Shown here: in pieces, positions 36,101-43,629 of the stretch
Position numbering within the stretch: the first letter of the stretch is position 1
Layout: the number at the start of each line of letters is the position of its first letter
Source: Streptomyces ficellus
GTDB lineage: Bacteria; Actinomycetota; Actinomycetes; Streptomycetales; Streptomycetaceae
Reading direction: 5' to 3'
Assembly: GCF_009739905.1 (NCBI RefSeq)
Contig: NZ_CP034279.1
Span: 3,658,001-3,722,000 of the forward strand
Length of the DNA: 64,000 nt
The notes under the pieces: model-generated
Databases searched by the model: none
The model's input: the letters and a program-made list of their open reading frames with translations, nothing else
Told to the model about the DNA's origin: nothing
Program-made: the position numbers and the translations under genes

Positions 36101-36818
36101 CGCGGCGTTCGACCTGCGGCTGGAACCCGGTCGGCGGGTCGCCGTCGTCGGGGCGTCCGGCTCGGGCAAGACGACGCTCGCCCAGGTGCTGCTGCGGTTC
36201 CTGGACGCCCACGACGGCACGTACCGGATCGGCGGGGCGGACGCGGCCGGGCTCGACGGCGACGACGTACGCCGCCTGGTCGGGCTGTGCGCCCAGGACG
36301 CGCACACCTTCGACAGCTCCATCCGGGAGAACCTGCGGCTCGCACGGCCCGCCGCGAGCGACGACGAGCTGTGCGCGGCGCTGGAGCGCGCCCGGCTCCT
36401 GGAGTGGGTGCGGGACCTCCCGGAGGGCCTCGACACGCTCGTCGGAGAGCACGGCGCCCAGCTCTCCGGCGGTCAGCGGCAGCGGCTGGCACTCGCCCGT
36501 ACGCTCCTCGCGGACTTCCCCGTCCTCGTACTCGACGAGCCCGCCGAGCACCTGGACCTGGCCACGGCGGACGCGCTCACCGACGACCTGCTGCGGGCCA
36601 CCGAGGGTCGTACGACCGTCCTGATCACCCACCGGCTGCACGGCCTCGGCGCGGTCGACGAGGTCGTCGTCCTGGAGGACGGGCGCACCGTCCAGCGGGG
36701 GCCCTACGCCGAACTGGCCGCCGCGGACGGCCCCCTGCGCGGCATGCTGGAGCGCGAGCGGGCGGCCGACCGGCTGCTGACCGGTCCGGCGGCGAAGCCG
36801 ACTTTCCTCGCCAAATAG
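33168..36818 (+). CDS. cydDC: CydDC fused ABC exporter for cytochrome bd assembly
   Basis: 1216 residues, two complete half-transporters joined: TM domain 1 (about 15-300), ATPase 1 with Walker A GPSGVGKST (K373) and signature LSAGQRQR; then an Ala/Pro/Asp linker, TM domain 2 and ATPase 2 with GASGSGKTT (K1001) and LSGGQRQRLALAR. In E. coli CydD and CydC are separate; the fusion is usual in Streptomyces. It exports thiols or handles haem needed for cytochrome bd maturation. GTG 33168 is favoured because GGGG lies 9 bp before it; the ATG at 33159 directly abuts that GGGG. Either start is inside parS. Confidence 0.95.
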   Translation: MKPIDPRLLRYARATRLFLAAVVALGVIGAALVVAQAMLIAEVVVGAFQRGLGGGDLITPLVLLTAVAVGRGVVSWLTELAAHRASAAVKSELRRRLLERAAGLGPGWLGGQKAGSLVALATRGVDALDDYFSRYLPQLGLAVVVPVAVLARIVTEDWVSAAIIVGTLPLIPIFMVLIGWATQSRMDRQWKLLSRLSGHFLDVVAGLPTLKVFGRAKAQAESIRAITSEYRQATLRTLRIAFLSSFALELLSTLSVALVAVGVGMRLVHGDLDLYTGLVILILAPEAYLPLRQVGTQYHAAAEGLSAAQEIFTVLETPLRTGGGAPVPGTLRLELDDVTVRHPGRTSPSLDRASLVVEPGETVALVGPSGVGKSTLLDVVLGFAEPSDDGSRIRVGGVDLASLDLERWRERIAWVPQRPYLFAGTIAENVRLARPDADDEAVARALRDAGAAAFVDALPAGAGTVLGEDGAGLSAGQRQRLALARAFLADRPLLLLDEPTAALDGETEAVVVDAVRRLARGRTVLLVVHRPALLAVADRVVTLQESVPAGAVTDSAGTPRGLDALDAAFGLVGGQQRTPGADTPQAPDADAPTTSEGDAPQTDALTADAPAGVPAAGAHVRAAGRGGVLARVRGTAGEQRGRLGLALLLGSLALGSAVGLMAVSGWLISRASEQPPVLYLMVAVTATRAFGIGRAVFRYAERLVSHDTVLRMLAELRVAVYRRLERITPAGLRTVRRGDLLSRLVADVDALQDYWLRWLLPAGAAAVVGAGAVGFTAWLLPEAGAVLAAGLLVAGVAVPLVTGAVARRAEQRLAPARGVLATRIVDLLRGCAELTVAGALTGRIDRVREADGALTRIATRQATATALGGGLSALVAGVTVAAAALVGVQAVHDGRLDGVTLAVVVLTPLAAFEAVTGLPLAVQYRQRVERSARRVYEVLDAPVPVHEPREPQPAPSGAFPLELRGLGARYPGQDRDALAAFDLRLEPGRRVAVVGASGSGKTTLAQVLLRFLDAHDGTYRIGGADAAGLDGDDVRRLVGLCAQDAHTFDSSIRENLRLARPAASDDELCAALERARLLEWVRDLPEGLDTLVGEHGAQLSGGQRQRLALARTLLADFPVLVLDEPAEHLDLATADALTDDLLRATEGRTTVLITHRLHGLGAVDEVVVLEDGRTVQRGPYAELAAADGPLRGMLERERAADRLLTGPAAKPTFLAK

Positions 36819-36838
36819 GACTAACTACGCTCACTGTC

Positions 36839-38614
36839 ATGATCGAGCCGCGGCCCAACGACCCCAAGGACCCGACGGACCGGAAGAAGTCGAAGCACCC
36901 CAACGACCCGAAGGGCCCGAAGGACCCGCAGGGTTTCCAGGGGTTGTCGACCGAGCTGACCGCCCGCGTCCCGCAACTGCTGGAGGCCATGCGTTCCGTC
37001 GGCACCGGGCTCGAACTGCACTCCACCCTCGACCGGATCTGCGAGACCGCCGCCGAACTCGCCGACGCCCGCTACGCCGCCATCGGTGTGGTCGACGAGG
37101 AGGGCGGCGGCCTGTCCGACTTCGTGACCCACGGGGTGCCCGACGAGATCGCGCGTGCGATCGGCCGCCGCCCCGACGGCCACGCGGGGCTGCTCGGCGC
37201 GCTCATCCACCACCCCGAGGCCATGCGGCTCGCCGATCTGACGGCGGATCCGCGCGCGGCGGGGTTCCCGGCCGGCCACCCCCTGATGCGTACCTTCCTC
37301 GGCGTACCCATCCGCGTCCAGGGCGAGATCTTCGGCAACCTCTACCTGACGGAGAAGCGGGACGGGGCCGAGTTCACCGACGACGACCTGCACATGGTGC
37401 GGGTGCTGGCCACCGAGGCGGGGATCGCCATCGGCAACGCCCGCCTCTACGAGGCGGCGCGCCAGCGCGAACGGTGGATCGACGGCTCGGTGGCCGTCAC
37501 CACGGCCCTGCTCTCCGGCGGCGACGCCGACGAGGCCCTCTCCGTCGTCGCCGAACAGGCCCGCAGGCTCGCCGACGCGTCCGCCGGGGTCGTGCTGCTG
37601 CCGGCCGCCGACGGCAGCGGCGGTCTGGAGATCGTCGCCGTCTCCGCCGACGACCCGTCCACGGCGCTGGGCGTCGTCATCCCGCCGGAGAGCCCGGTCG
37701 TCGAGCGGCTGCTGGCCGGTGAACCGGTGTTCGTCGCGGACGCGGCTACCGACCCGCGCATGATCACCGGACTCGCGCGGCTGTACGGGCCCAGCATGAT
37801 GCTGCCGCTCCACAGCGGCGGACGGGTCCTCGGCGCGCTGGCCACCCCGCGCGCCCCGGGCGCCCGCCAGTTCACCGAGATGGAACGCACCCTGGCCACG
37901 CAGTTCGCCTCCCAGGCCGCACTGGCGCTGATCATGGCCGAGGCGCAGCGCGACCGGGAGCGCCTGGCGGTGTACGAGGACCGGGACCGGATCGCGCGCG
38001 ATCTGCACGACCTGGTCATCCAGCGGCTGTTCGCCACCGGCATGATGCTGGAGAGCGCCCAGCGCAAGAACCTCGCCCCCGCCGTCCAGGACGGCGTGGA
38101 ACGGGCGGTCGACGAACTGGACGTCACCATCCAGGAGATCCGCACCGCCGTCTTCGCGCTCCAGCAGGGCCCGGCCGAGGTGCCGTCGGGCCTGCGCACC
38201 CGGGTGCTGCGGGAGATCAACATGGCGGCCGTGCCCCTGGGGTTCACGCCCGCGCACCGGTTCGCCGGCCCCGTCGACACGGTGGTCGACGAGCTGACCG
38301 GCAAGAACCTCGTGGCGGCGCTGCGGGAGGCGCTGTCCAACGCCTTCCGGCACGCCCACGCGCAGCGGATCGAGGTCGTCGTGGACGCCACGGCGACGCT
38401 CCCCGACGGCAGCGCGGGCGTACGGCTGACCGTCGCGGACGACGGCGTGGGCCTCCCGGAGGGCGGCCGGCGCAGCGGTCTGCGCAACCTCGCGCGGCGG
38501 GCCGAGTCACTGGGCGGGTCCAGCCGGTGCGGGCCCGGCATCGGCGAGGACGGCGGCGGTACGACGCTGGTCTGGGAAGCGCCACTGCGGGCACCCTCGC
38601 GGGGGCGTCCGTAG
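36839..38614 (+). CDS. DevS/DosS-like GAF-GAF sensor histidine kinase
   Basis: 591 residues. A basic, Lys/Pro/Asp-rich leader of 35 residues repeats DPKDP/NDPKGPKDP motifs. Two GAF domains follow (about 60-200 and 225-370). The HisKA_3 dimerisation helix has the phosphorylated H390 in RDRIARDLHDLVIQRL, and the HATPase domain ends the protein (ALREALSNAFRHA; DDGVGLPEGGRRSGLRN). In Mycobacterium the related DevS/DosS sense oxygen or redox through a haem GAF. Lying 20 bp after cydDC, it probably shares that transcript; no response regulator adjoins it. Haem ligation here is not proven. Confidence 0.88.
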   Translation: MIEPRPNDPKDPTDRKKSKHPNDPKGPKDPQGFQGLSTELTARVPQLLEAMRSVGTGLELHSTLDRICETAAELADARYAAIGVVDEEGGGLSDFVTHGVPDEIARAIGRRPDGHAGLLGALIHHPEAMRLADLTADPRAAGFPAGHPLMRTFLGVPIRVQGEIFGNLYLTEKRDGAEFTDDDLHMVRVLATEAGIAIGNARLYEAARQRERWIDGSVAVTTALLSGGDADEALSVVAEQARRLADASAGVVLLPAADGSGGLEIVAVSADDPSTALGVVIPPESPVVERLLAGEPVFVADAATDPRMITGLARLYGPSMMLPLHSGGRVLGALATPRAPGARQFTEMERTLATQFASQAALALIMAEAQRDRERLAVYEDRDRIARDLHDLVIQRLFATGMMLESAQRKNLAPAVQDGVERAVDELDVTIQEIRTAVFALQQGPAEVPSGLRTRVLREINMAAVPLGFTPAHRFAGPVDTVVDELTGKNLVAALREALSNAFRHAHAQRIEVVVDATATLPDGSAGVRLTVADDGVGLPEGGRRSGLRNLARRAESLGGSSRCGPGIGEDGGGTTLVWEAPLRAPSRGRP

Positions 38615-38664
38615 GCCGGTCGGCGGAACCGGGATGCGCCGGACGGCGGTACGACACCGCTGGG

Positions 38665-39939
38665 GTGCCGGACTTCGGGCGCGCCCGGCGCCACCATCCC
38701 AGGATGGTGCTCGTGGCGCTGGCCGTCCTGCTCGCCCTGCTCCCCCAGCCCCCGGCGGCCGCCGCCGACGGGCCGGGCGGCGCGGCCGCCGAGGTGGCGC
38801 GGCTGTACGACGAGGCCGCGCGGGCCACCGAGACGTACGAACGGGGCCGGCGCGCGGCCGCCACGCAGCGTGCGCTGGCCGGCCGGCTCCAGCGTGAGCT
38901 GGTCGCGAAGCGGCGCGAGCTGGCCGTCCTGAACGACCGGATGGGGGAGGTGGCGCGGGCCCAGTACCGGGCCGGCGGCTCCGCCGGACTCGCGGCGCGG
39001 CTGCTGCTGGGCGACGACGCCGACGGCGTGATGCGGGCGGAGCGGCTCGCCCGGCAGGCGGACCGGGCGGTGAACCGTCTCATGGAGCGCACGGGCGAGG
39101 CGGAGCGGCGTCTGGCGCGCGCCGAGGGGGAGGCCCGGTCCGCGTGGCACGACCTGGACGCCCGCCGCGAGCGGCTGGCGGCGCTCCGGCGGGGCATCGC
39201 GCTCCGGCTGGAGCGGGCCCAGTGGCGGCTCCAGGCGGAGGCGGACCGGAAGGTGGCCGCGGGCCGGTGCGGGAGCGCGGCGGTGCCTGGCGCGGGTGGG
39301 GGCGTCGTGGAGCATGCGGTGGCGGGGCTCGGGGTGGTTCCGCGGGTGGGGAGTGCCGCCGGGGCACAGACCGGAGCCGCGGCGGCCGTCCGGGGCGGCG
39401 GGACCGACGGGCTGCGCGCCAACGCCGACGCCGACGCCGTCACCGGCGCCGCGGGCGTGGGCGCCGGAAGCCGGACCGGCGCGGTACACGGTGGACCGCG
39501 CCGGCCCGCGGCAGGAGCGGCGCGCGCGTGGGTGGCGCCGGTGGAGGAGTACGTGTTGTCCGCCGGCTTCCACCGGGCGGGGGCGCACTGGGCGCGCCGG
39601 CACACGGGCCAGGACTTCGCGGTGCCCGTGGGCACTTTGGTGCGGGCCGTCGGTGCGGGCCGGGTGCAGTCGGTCGCCTGCGGTGGCGCGTTCGGGATCG
39701 AGGTGGTGGTGCGGCACGCGGGCGGCTGGTACTCGCAGTACGCGCACCTCGCCGCGCCCCGGGTGTCCCCGGGGCAGCCGGTCGCGGCCGGGCAGCCGAT
39801 CGGGTGGTCCGGGAACACCGGCAACTCGACGGGGCCGCACCTGCACTTCGAGATCCGCCTCACCCCGCACATGGGCGCCGCCGTCGACCCCGTGCGCTGG
39901 CTGCGCGAGCACGGGGTGCGGCTCCCGGCGTCCCGGTGA
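38665..39939 (+). CDS. Secreted M23-family peptidase with coiled-coil domain
   Basis: 424 residues from a GTG at 38665; an internal ATG at 38704 is the alternative but would cut the basic part of the signal peptide (RARRHHPR, then VLVALAVLLALLP and AAA cleavage). A long Ala/Arg/Glu coiled-coil follows (about 45-200), then a low-complexity linker, then the LytM/M23 zinc site H313-x3-D317 (HTGQD) and HLHFE at 392-396. Such NlpD/EnvC-like proteins cut or regulate cutting of peptidoglycan during division. It overlaps nothing and ends 4 bp from the convergent phosphatase. Confidence 0.85.
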   Translation: MPDFGRARRHHPRMVLVALAVLLALLPQPPAAAADGPGGAAAEVARLYDEAARATETYERGRRAAATQRALAGRLQRELVAKRRELAVLNDRMGEVARAQYRAGGSAGLAARLLLGDDADGVMRAERLARQADRAVNRLMERTGEAERRLARAEGEARSAWHDLDARRERLAALRRGIALRLERAQWRLQAEADRKVAAGRCGSAAVPGAGGGVVEHAVAGLGVVPRVGSAAGAQTGAAAAVRGGGTDGLRANADADAVTGAAGVGAGSRTGAVHGGPRRPAAGAARAWVAPVEEYVLSAGFHRAGAHWARRHTGQDFAVPVGTLVRAVGAGRVQSVACGGAFGIEVVVRHAGGWYSQYAHLAAPRVSPGQPVAAGQPIGWSGNTGNSTGPHLHFEIRLTPHMGAAVDPVRWLREHGVRLPASR

Positions 39940-39943
39940 GCGG

Positions 39944-40804
39944 TCAGGCGGTCGCGTCGAGCAGGTCCTCGATGACGCGGGCCACGCCGTCATCGTTGTT
40001 GGCGACGGTGCGGCCGGAGGCGGCGGCGACCACGTCGGGGTGGGCGTTGCCCATCGCGTACGAGCGGCCTGCCCAGGACAGCATCTCGATGTCGTTCGGC
40101 ATGTCCCCGAACGCCACGACCTCGTCGGCGGAGATGCCGCGCTCGGCGCAGCACAGGGCGAGGGTGCTGGCCTTGGACACGCCGAGGCCGCTGATCTCCA
40201 GCAGCGCGCTGGGGCTGGAGCGGGTGATGCTCGCCCGGTCGCCGGCGGCCGTGCGGGCCAGGGTGAGGAAGCCGTCGGGCGTCAGGTCGGTGTGGTGGGC
40301 GAGCAGCTTGAGCACGGGGGCGCCGGATCCGGGCTCGTCCTCGTGCAGGATCTTCTCTGCGGGGGCGATCGTGGCGGACGGGTCGAGCCAGAAGGGCGGG
40401 TAGTCGGGCTCGAAGTGGAAGCCGGTCGTGAGCTCGACGGCGAAGTTGGTGCCGGGTGCCTCGCGGCGGAGGGTCCGGACGACGTCGAGAGCGGTCGTCC
40501 GCTCCAGGGGCCGGACCTCCAGGAGCCTGCCGCCGGAGTGCAGGTCCACGACGGCCGCGCCGTTGGCGCAGATGGCCAGGCCGTGGCCCTGAACGTGGTC
40601 GCTGACGACACCCATCCAGCGGGCGGGGCGACCGGTGACGAAGAAGACCTCGATCCCGGCCTCCTCGGCGGCGGCGAGCGCCGCGATCGTCCGGTGGGAG
40701 ACCGATTTGTCGTCGCGCAGGAGCGTTCCGTCCAGGTCGGTGGCGATCAGCCGGGGACGTCCTTGTGCCGTGGGCCGGGGGCGGGGAGAGGTCGCTGAGG
40801 TCAC
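39944..40804 (-). CDS. Cof-type HAD phosphatase (copy 1)
   Basis: 286 residues from a GTG at 40804 with GGGG upstream; the long frame beyond it has no ribosome site. HAD motif I is [11 protein letters not shown], motif II FFVTGRP, the Cof cap domain lies between, and motif IV is GDMPNDIEMLSWAG. Such enzymes dephosphorylate sugar phosphates or flavin and PLP precursors. It resembles the second copy at 54389 in order and motif IV (GDMPNDI), so the two are probably paralogs. It diverges from the luciferase-like gene. Confidence 0.88.
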   Translation of the reverse strand: MTSATSPRPRPTAQGRPRLIATDLDGTLLRDDKSVSHRTIAALAAAEEAGIEVFFVTGRPARWMGVVSDHVQGHGLAICANGAAVVDLHSGGRLLEVRPLERTTALDVVRTLRREAPGTNFAVELTTGFHFEPDYPPFWLDPSATIAPAEKILHEDEPGSGAPVLKLLAHHTDLTPDGFLTLARTAAGDRASITRSSPSALLEISGLGVSKASTLALCCAERGISADEVVAFGDMPNDIEMLSWAGRSYAMGNAHPDVVAAASGRTVANNDDGVARVIEDLLDATA

Positions 40805-40898
40805 GGCCCCATTGTCCCGTACGCGGGTGCACGGGCGTGCGGATAGCTGCACATCTGAGCCCTGGGGTGTTGCAGGTGGGACACCGTAGGCTCGAAGT

Positions 40899-41792
40899 AT
40901 GCGTCTGAGCACAGTGATACTCCCTACCCGTCGCTGGTCCGATGGTGGCCGCGAAGCGTGGCTCCGGGCCGAGCGGCTGGGCTTCCACACCGCGTACACC
41001 TATGACCACCTGTCGTGGCGCGAGCCGTTCCGGGACGGGCCGTGGTTCGGCGCGATTCCGACGCTGACGGCGGCGGCCACGGCGACGGAGCGGCTCCGGC
41101 TGGGCACCCTGGTGACCTCGCCGAACTTCCGGCATCCGGTCACGCTCGCCAAGGAGCTGATCTCGCTGGACGACGTGTCGGGCGGCCGGATCACGCTCGG
41201 CATCGGCGCGGGCGGCAACGGCTTCGACGCGACGGCGCTGGGCCAGGAGGCGTGGACGCCACGGGAGCGGGCGGACCGGTTCGCCGAGTTCGTACCGCTG
41301 TTGGACCGGTTGCTGACGGAGGAGTCGGTGACCTTCGAGGGGTCGTTCTACTCGGCGGGAGAGGCGCGGAACGTCCCGGGGTGCGTCCAGCGGCCGAGGC
41401 TGCCGTTCGCGGTCGCCGCGACGGGGCCGCGCGGGCTGAGGCTGGCGGCGCGGCACGGGCAGGCGTGGGTGACGACCGGGGACCCGAAGCTGTTCGGGAC
41501 GGGGACGCCGGAGGAGTCGCGTGCGGCTCTGCGCGGCCAGCTGGAGAAGCTCGGCAAGGCGTGCGCGGACGCCGGGCGGGACGTGGCGGAGCTGGACAAG
41601 GTCCTGCTGGCGGGCTTCACCCCGGACCGCCCGCTGGAGTCCTTCGACGCCTTCGTCGACTTCGCGGGCCGCCATGCCGAGCTGGGCTTCACGGAGATCG
41701 TGGTCCACGCGCCGATCGCGGATTCGATGTTCGCCGCCGACGAGAAGGTGTACGAGCGGATCGCCACGGAGGCGCTCGCCCAGCTGCGCTGA
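40899..41792 (+). CDS. Luciferase-like flavin-dependent oxidoreductase
   Basis: 297 residues of the LLM class that bind F420 or FMN in a TIM barrel. The N terminus STVILPTRRW, the central TATERLRLGTLVTSPNFRHP and DDVSGGRITLGIGAGG are characteristic; the last is the phosphate-binding loop. F420-linked members are common in Streptomyces, and the charged SGGRITLG context fits, but the cofactor is not certain. It starts 95 bp from the divergent phosphatase gene. Confidence 0.88.
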   Translation: MRLSTVILPTRRWSDGGREAWLRAERLGFHTAYTYDHLSWREPFRDGPWFGAIPTLTAAATATERLRLGTLVTSPNFRHPVTLAKELISLDDVSGGRITLGIGAGGNGFDATALGQEAWTPRERADRFAEFVPLLDRLLTEESVTFEGSFYSAGEARNVPGCVQRPRLPFAVAATGPRGLRLAARHGQAWVTTGDPKLFGTGTPEESRAALRGQLEKLGKACADAGRDVAELDKVLLAGFTPDRPLESFDAFVDFAGRHAELGFTEIVVHAPIADSMFAADEKVYERIATEALAQLR

Positions 41793-41853
41793 CGTGGGCG
41801 GACTCGTCCGGCGCGGGTCGCCGCCGGTGGCTCCCGGACGCGCCCGGTCGCGC

Positions 41854-42396
41854 TCAGTCCGGGAACCGGAGGTAGGCGGGCGGTACGGCGTCGGTGAGCC
41901 AGACCCCGTTGGCGCTGACGTGGAAGACGTGGCCGTCCCGGTGCATGGCCGCGGCGTCCACGGACAGCACGACGGGCCGGCCCCGGCGGGCGCCGACCCG
42001 GGTCGCGGTCTCGCGGTCGGGCGAGAGGTGGACGTGGTGGCGGGCCATCGGGCGCAGCCCCTCGGTACGGATCGCGTCCAGCGCGCGGCCGGTGGTGCCG
42101 TGGTAGAGGTACGCGGGCGGCACGGCCGTCGGCAGGTCCAGGTCGACGTCCACGGTGTGGCCCTGGTTGGCGCGGATCCGCTCGCCGTCGATCGTGAAGC
42201 GCCGCTTGTCGTTGACGGCCACGACGTGCTCCAGCTCGGCGCGGCTGATGCGCACGCCGTGCTCGGCGGCCGCCCGCAGCAGGTCGTCGATGGCGACCCA
42301 GCCGTTCGGATCGAGGACCAGCCCGATCCGCTCGGGCTGGTGGCGCAAGTGTTTCGAGAGGTACTTCGACACCTTCACGGTGCGTCTGTCGTCCAT
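41854..42396 (-). CDS. kptA: RNA 2'-phosphotransferase (Tpt1/KptA)
   Basis: 180 residues. The family's catalytic residues are present in sequence order: KVSKYLSKHLRHQPERIGL with the conserved KxLSxxLRHxP motif, RANQGHT near residue 85, LYHGTTGRAL near 105 and PDRETATRVGARRGRPV near 130. Tpt1/KptA moves a 2'-phosphate from RNA to NAD+. Fungi use it in tRNA splicing; bacteria with it generally lack that splicing, so its natural role is unclear and may lie in RNA repair or end modification. ATG at 42396. Confidence 0.92.
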   Translation of the reverse strand: MDDRRTVKVSKYLSKHLRHQPERIGLVLDPNGWVAIDDLLRAAAEHGVRISRAELEHVVAVNDKRRFTIDGERIRANQGHTVDVDLDLPTAVPPAYLYHGTTGRALDAIRTEGLRPMARHHVHLSPDRETATRVGARRGRPVVLSVDAAAMHRDGHVFHVSANGVWLTDAVPPAYLRFPD

Positions 42397-42509
42397 GGTG
42401 TTCACACCGGTCAGCGTGGCAGGCGTCACGGTCGCCCGGCCACAGAAATTTTCGCTCGTAGGTTTGATCCACAAACAACTCGCCTTATGCACAAGCCATT
42501 TGACGAATC

Positions 42510-42518
42510 TGTGGACAA
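42510..42518 (-). promoter_or_regulatory. Lone DnaA box between kptA and the MerR gene
   Basis: TTGTCCACA on the minus strand, in the 135-bp gap between two genes read leftward. It is a full match to the Streptomyces consensus; function unknown. Confidence 0.4.
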
Positions 42519-42531
42519 CGGCCTAGTCATT

Positions 42532-43485
42532 TCAGCCACTTTGGCCAAATCTCATCCGATCAGGGCTGTTTATGGAGAGCGCGTCCAAGGTCCGTGCCTG
42601 CACTTCCCGTTCGGCGGCCGCGGCGATGAACGCGGACGTGTTCCGTTCCCCAACGAGCCGCGAAACGGCCCGGATCGTCGAGGCGGGCAGGGCCACGGTC
42701 TGGTGCTCCGGGTCCGGCACGGGCGGGCCGTTCGGCGACAGGTGCTGTTGGAGGTGGCGCGAAGCCAACATGCGCATCGCGCGCGCCAGTTCGGCGTCCA
42801 CCGTCTGCTGGGCGAGGGGGCGGAGGCGCCGCACCAGGGACGCCGCCTCGGTCGCGTCGGCGTCCGTGGGCGGCCGGTGGTCGAGGTACCGGGCGAAGAC
42901 GTGCTCCGTGGTGAACTCCAGGAAACGGTGGGCTATGTGCTCCACCTGCGCCCGAAGCTCCCGCAGATGACTCGCGATTGCCAGCAGGGGCACGCCGGCC
43001 GCGTACAACTCGGCGGCCACCGCCAGCTCTTGCGGGCTCGGCACCAGGAACTCGTCGTCCCGTCCCGGAATCCGCTCCAATACGCCGAGCTCGAGCGCCT
43101 CCTCCACCGCTTCCTCGTCCGGGGTCCCGCCGAAGGCGGCGTCCAGGTCCGCCCGGGTGATCCGGTCGGCCTCCTCGTCCGTCCACGGGCCGTCCACCTC
43201 GGCCACCAGTCCCAGGACGCCGCCCAGCCCCCGGCCGGAGTCCCAGGCCTCCAGGAGCTCCTTGATGGACGCCAGGGTGTAGCCGCGGTCCAGCAGGTCG
43301 GCGATCCGGCGCAGCCGGGCCAGGTGGGTCTCCCCGTACACATTGGCCCGGCCGCGCCGCTCGGGCTTCGGCAGCAGGCCCCGGTCCTGGTAGGCGCGGA
43401 TGGTCCGGACCGTGGCTCCGCTGTGGTGCGCCAGGTCCTCGATCCGGTACTCGGCCGCCGCCGTCCGTGCCGCCCGCTCGTCCAC
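42532..43485 (-). CDS. MerR-family transcriptional regulator
   Basis: 317 residues from a GTG at 43485 with AGGGAG upstream; the longer frame upstream is made of low-complexity repeats. The MerR helix-turn-helix is YRIEDLAHHSGATVRTIRAY followed by the wing QDRGLLPKPERRGRANVYG. The rest is a helical domain of about 240 residues with no cysteine cluster, so it is not a metal sensor of the classic type. It is downstream of the EphD-like gene on the same strand. Confidence 0.88.
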   Translation of the reverse strand: MDERAARTAAAEYRIEDLAHHSGATVRTIRAYQDRGLLPKPERRGRANVYGETHLARLRRIADLLDRGYTLASIKELLEAWDSGRGLGGVLGLVAEVDGPWTDEEADRITRADLDAAFGGTPDEEAVEEALELGVLERIPGRDDEFLVPSPQELAVAAELYAAGVPLLAIASHLRELRAQVEHIAHRFLEFTTEHVFARYLDHRPPTDADATEAASLVRRLRPLAQQTVDAELARAMRMLASRHLQQHLSPNGPPVPDPEHQTVALPASTIRAVSRLVGERNTSAFIAAAAEREVQARTLDALSINSPDRMRFGQSG

Positions 43486-43560
43486 GCCCGCTCCCTGTTC
43501 CCCGTCCCCCGCCGTTACCCGGGACCGCCCTGCGACGGATGGTACGACCGCGACCGCCGG

Positions 43561-43629
43561 AACCCGGTCCGCGGTCCGGTCCGCAGTCCGGTCCCGAACC
43601 CGGTCCGCAGTCCGGTCCCGAACCCGGTC
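43561..43629. repeat. 24-bp tandem repeat at the end of the EphD-like gene
   Basis: CGGTCCGCAGTCCGGTCC plus CGAACC (24 bp) occurs as two exact copies (43577-43600, 43601-43624), with a partial earlier copy and the start of a further one running into the TCA stop codon of the EphD-like gene at 43628. Confidence 0.85.

Noticed and set aside
32043..36641. A 1532-codon open frame on the minus strand across cydB and cydDC
   Set aside because: It is an antisense shadow of the high-GC cyd genes; its product is low-complexity (Arg, Gly, Pro, His) and it has no ribosome site or family match.
42485..42493. TTATGCACA as a DnaA box
   Set aside because: It differs from the TCCACA core; only the adjacent TGTGGACAA (42510) matches.
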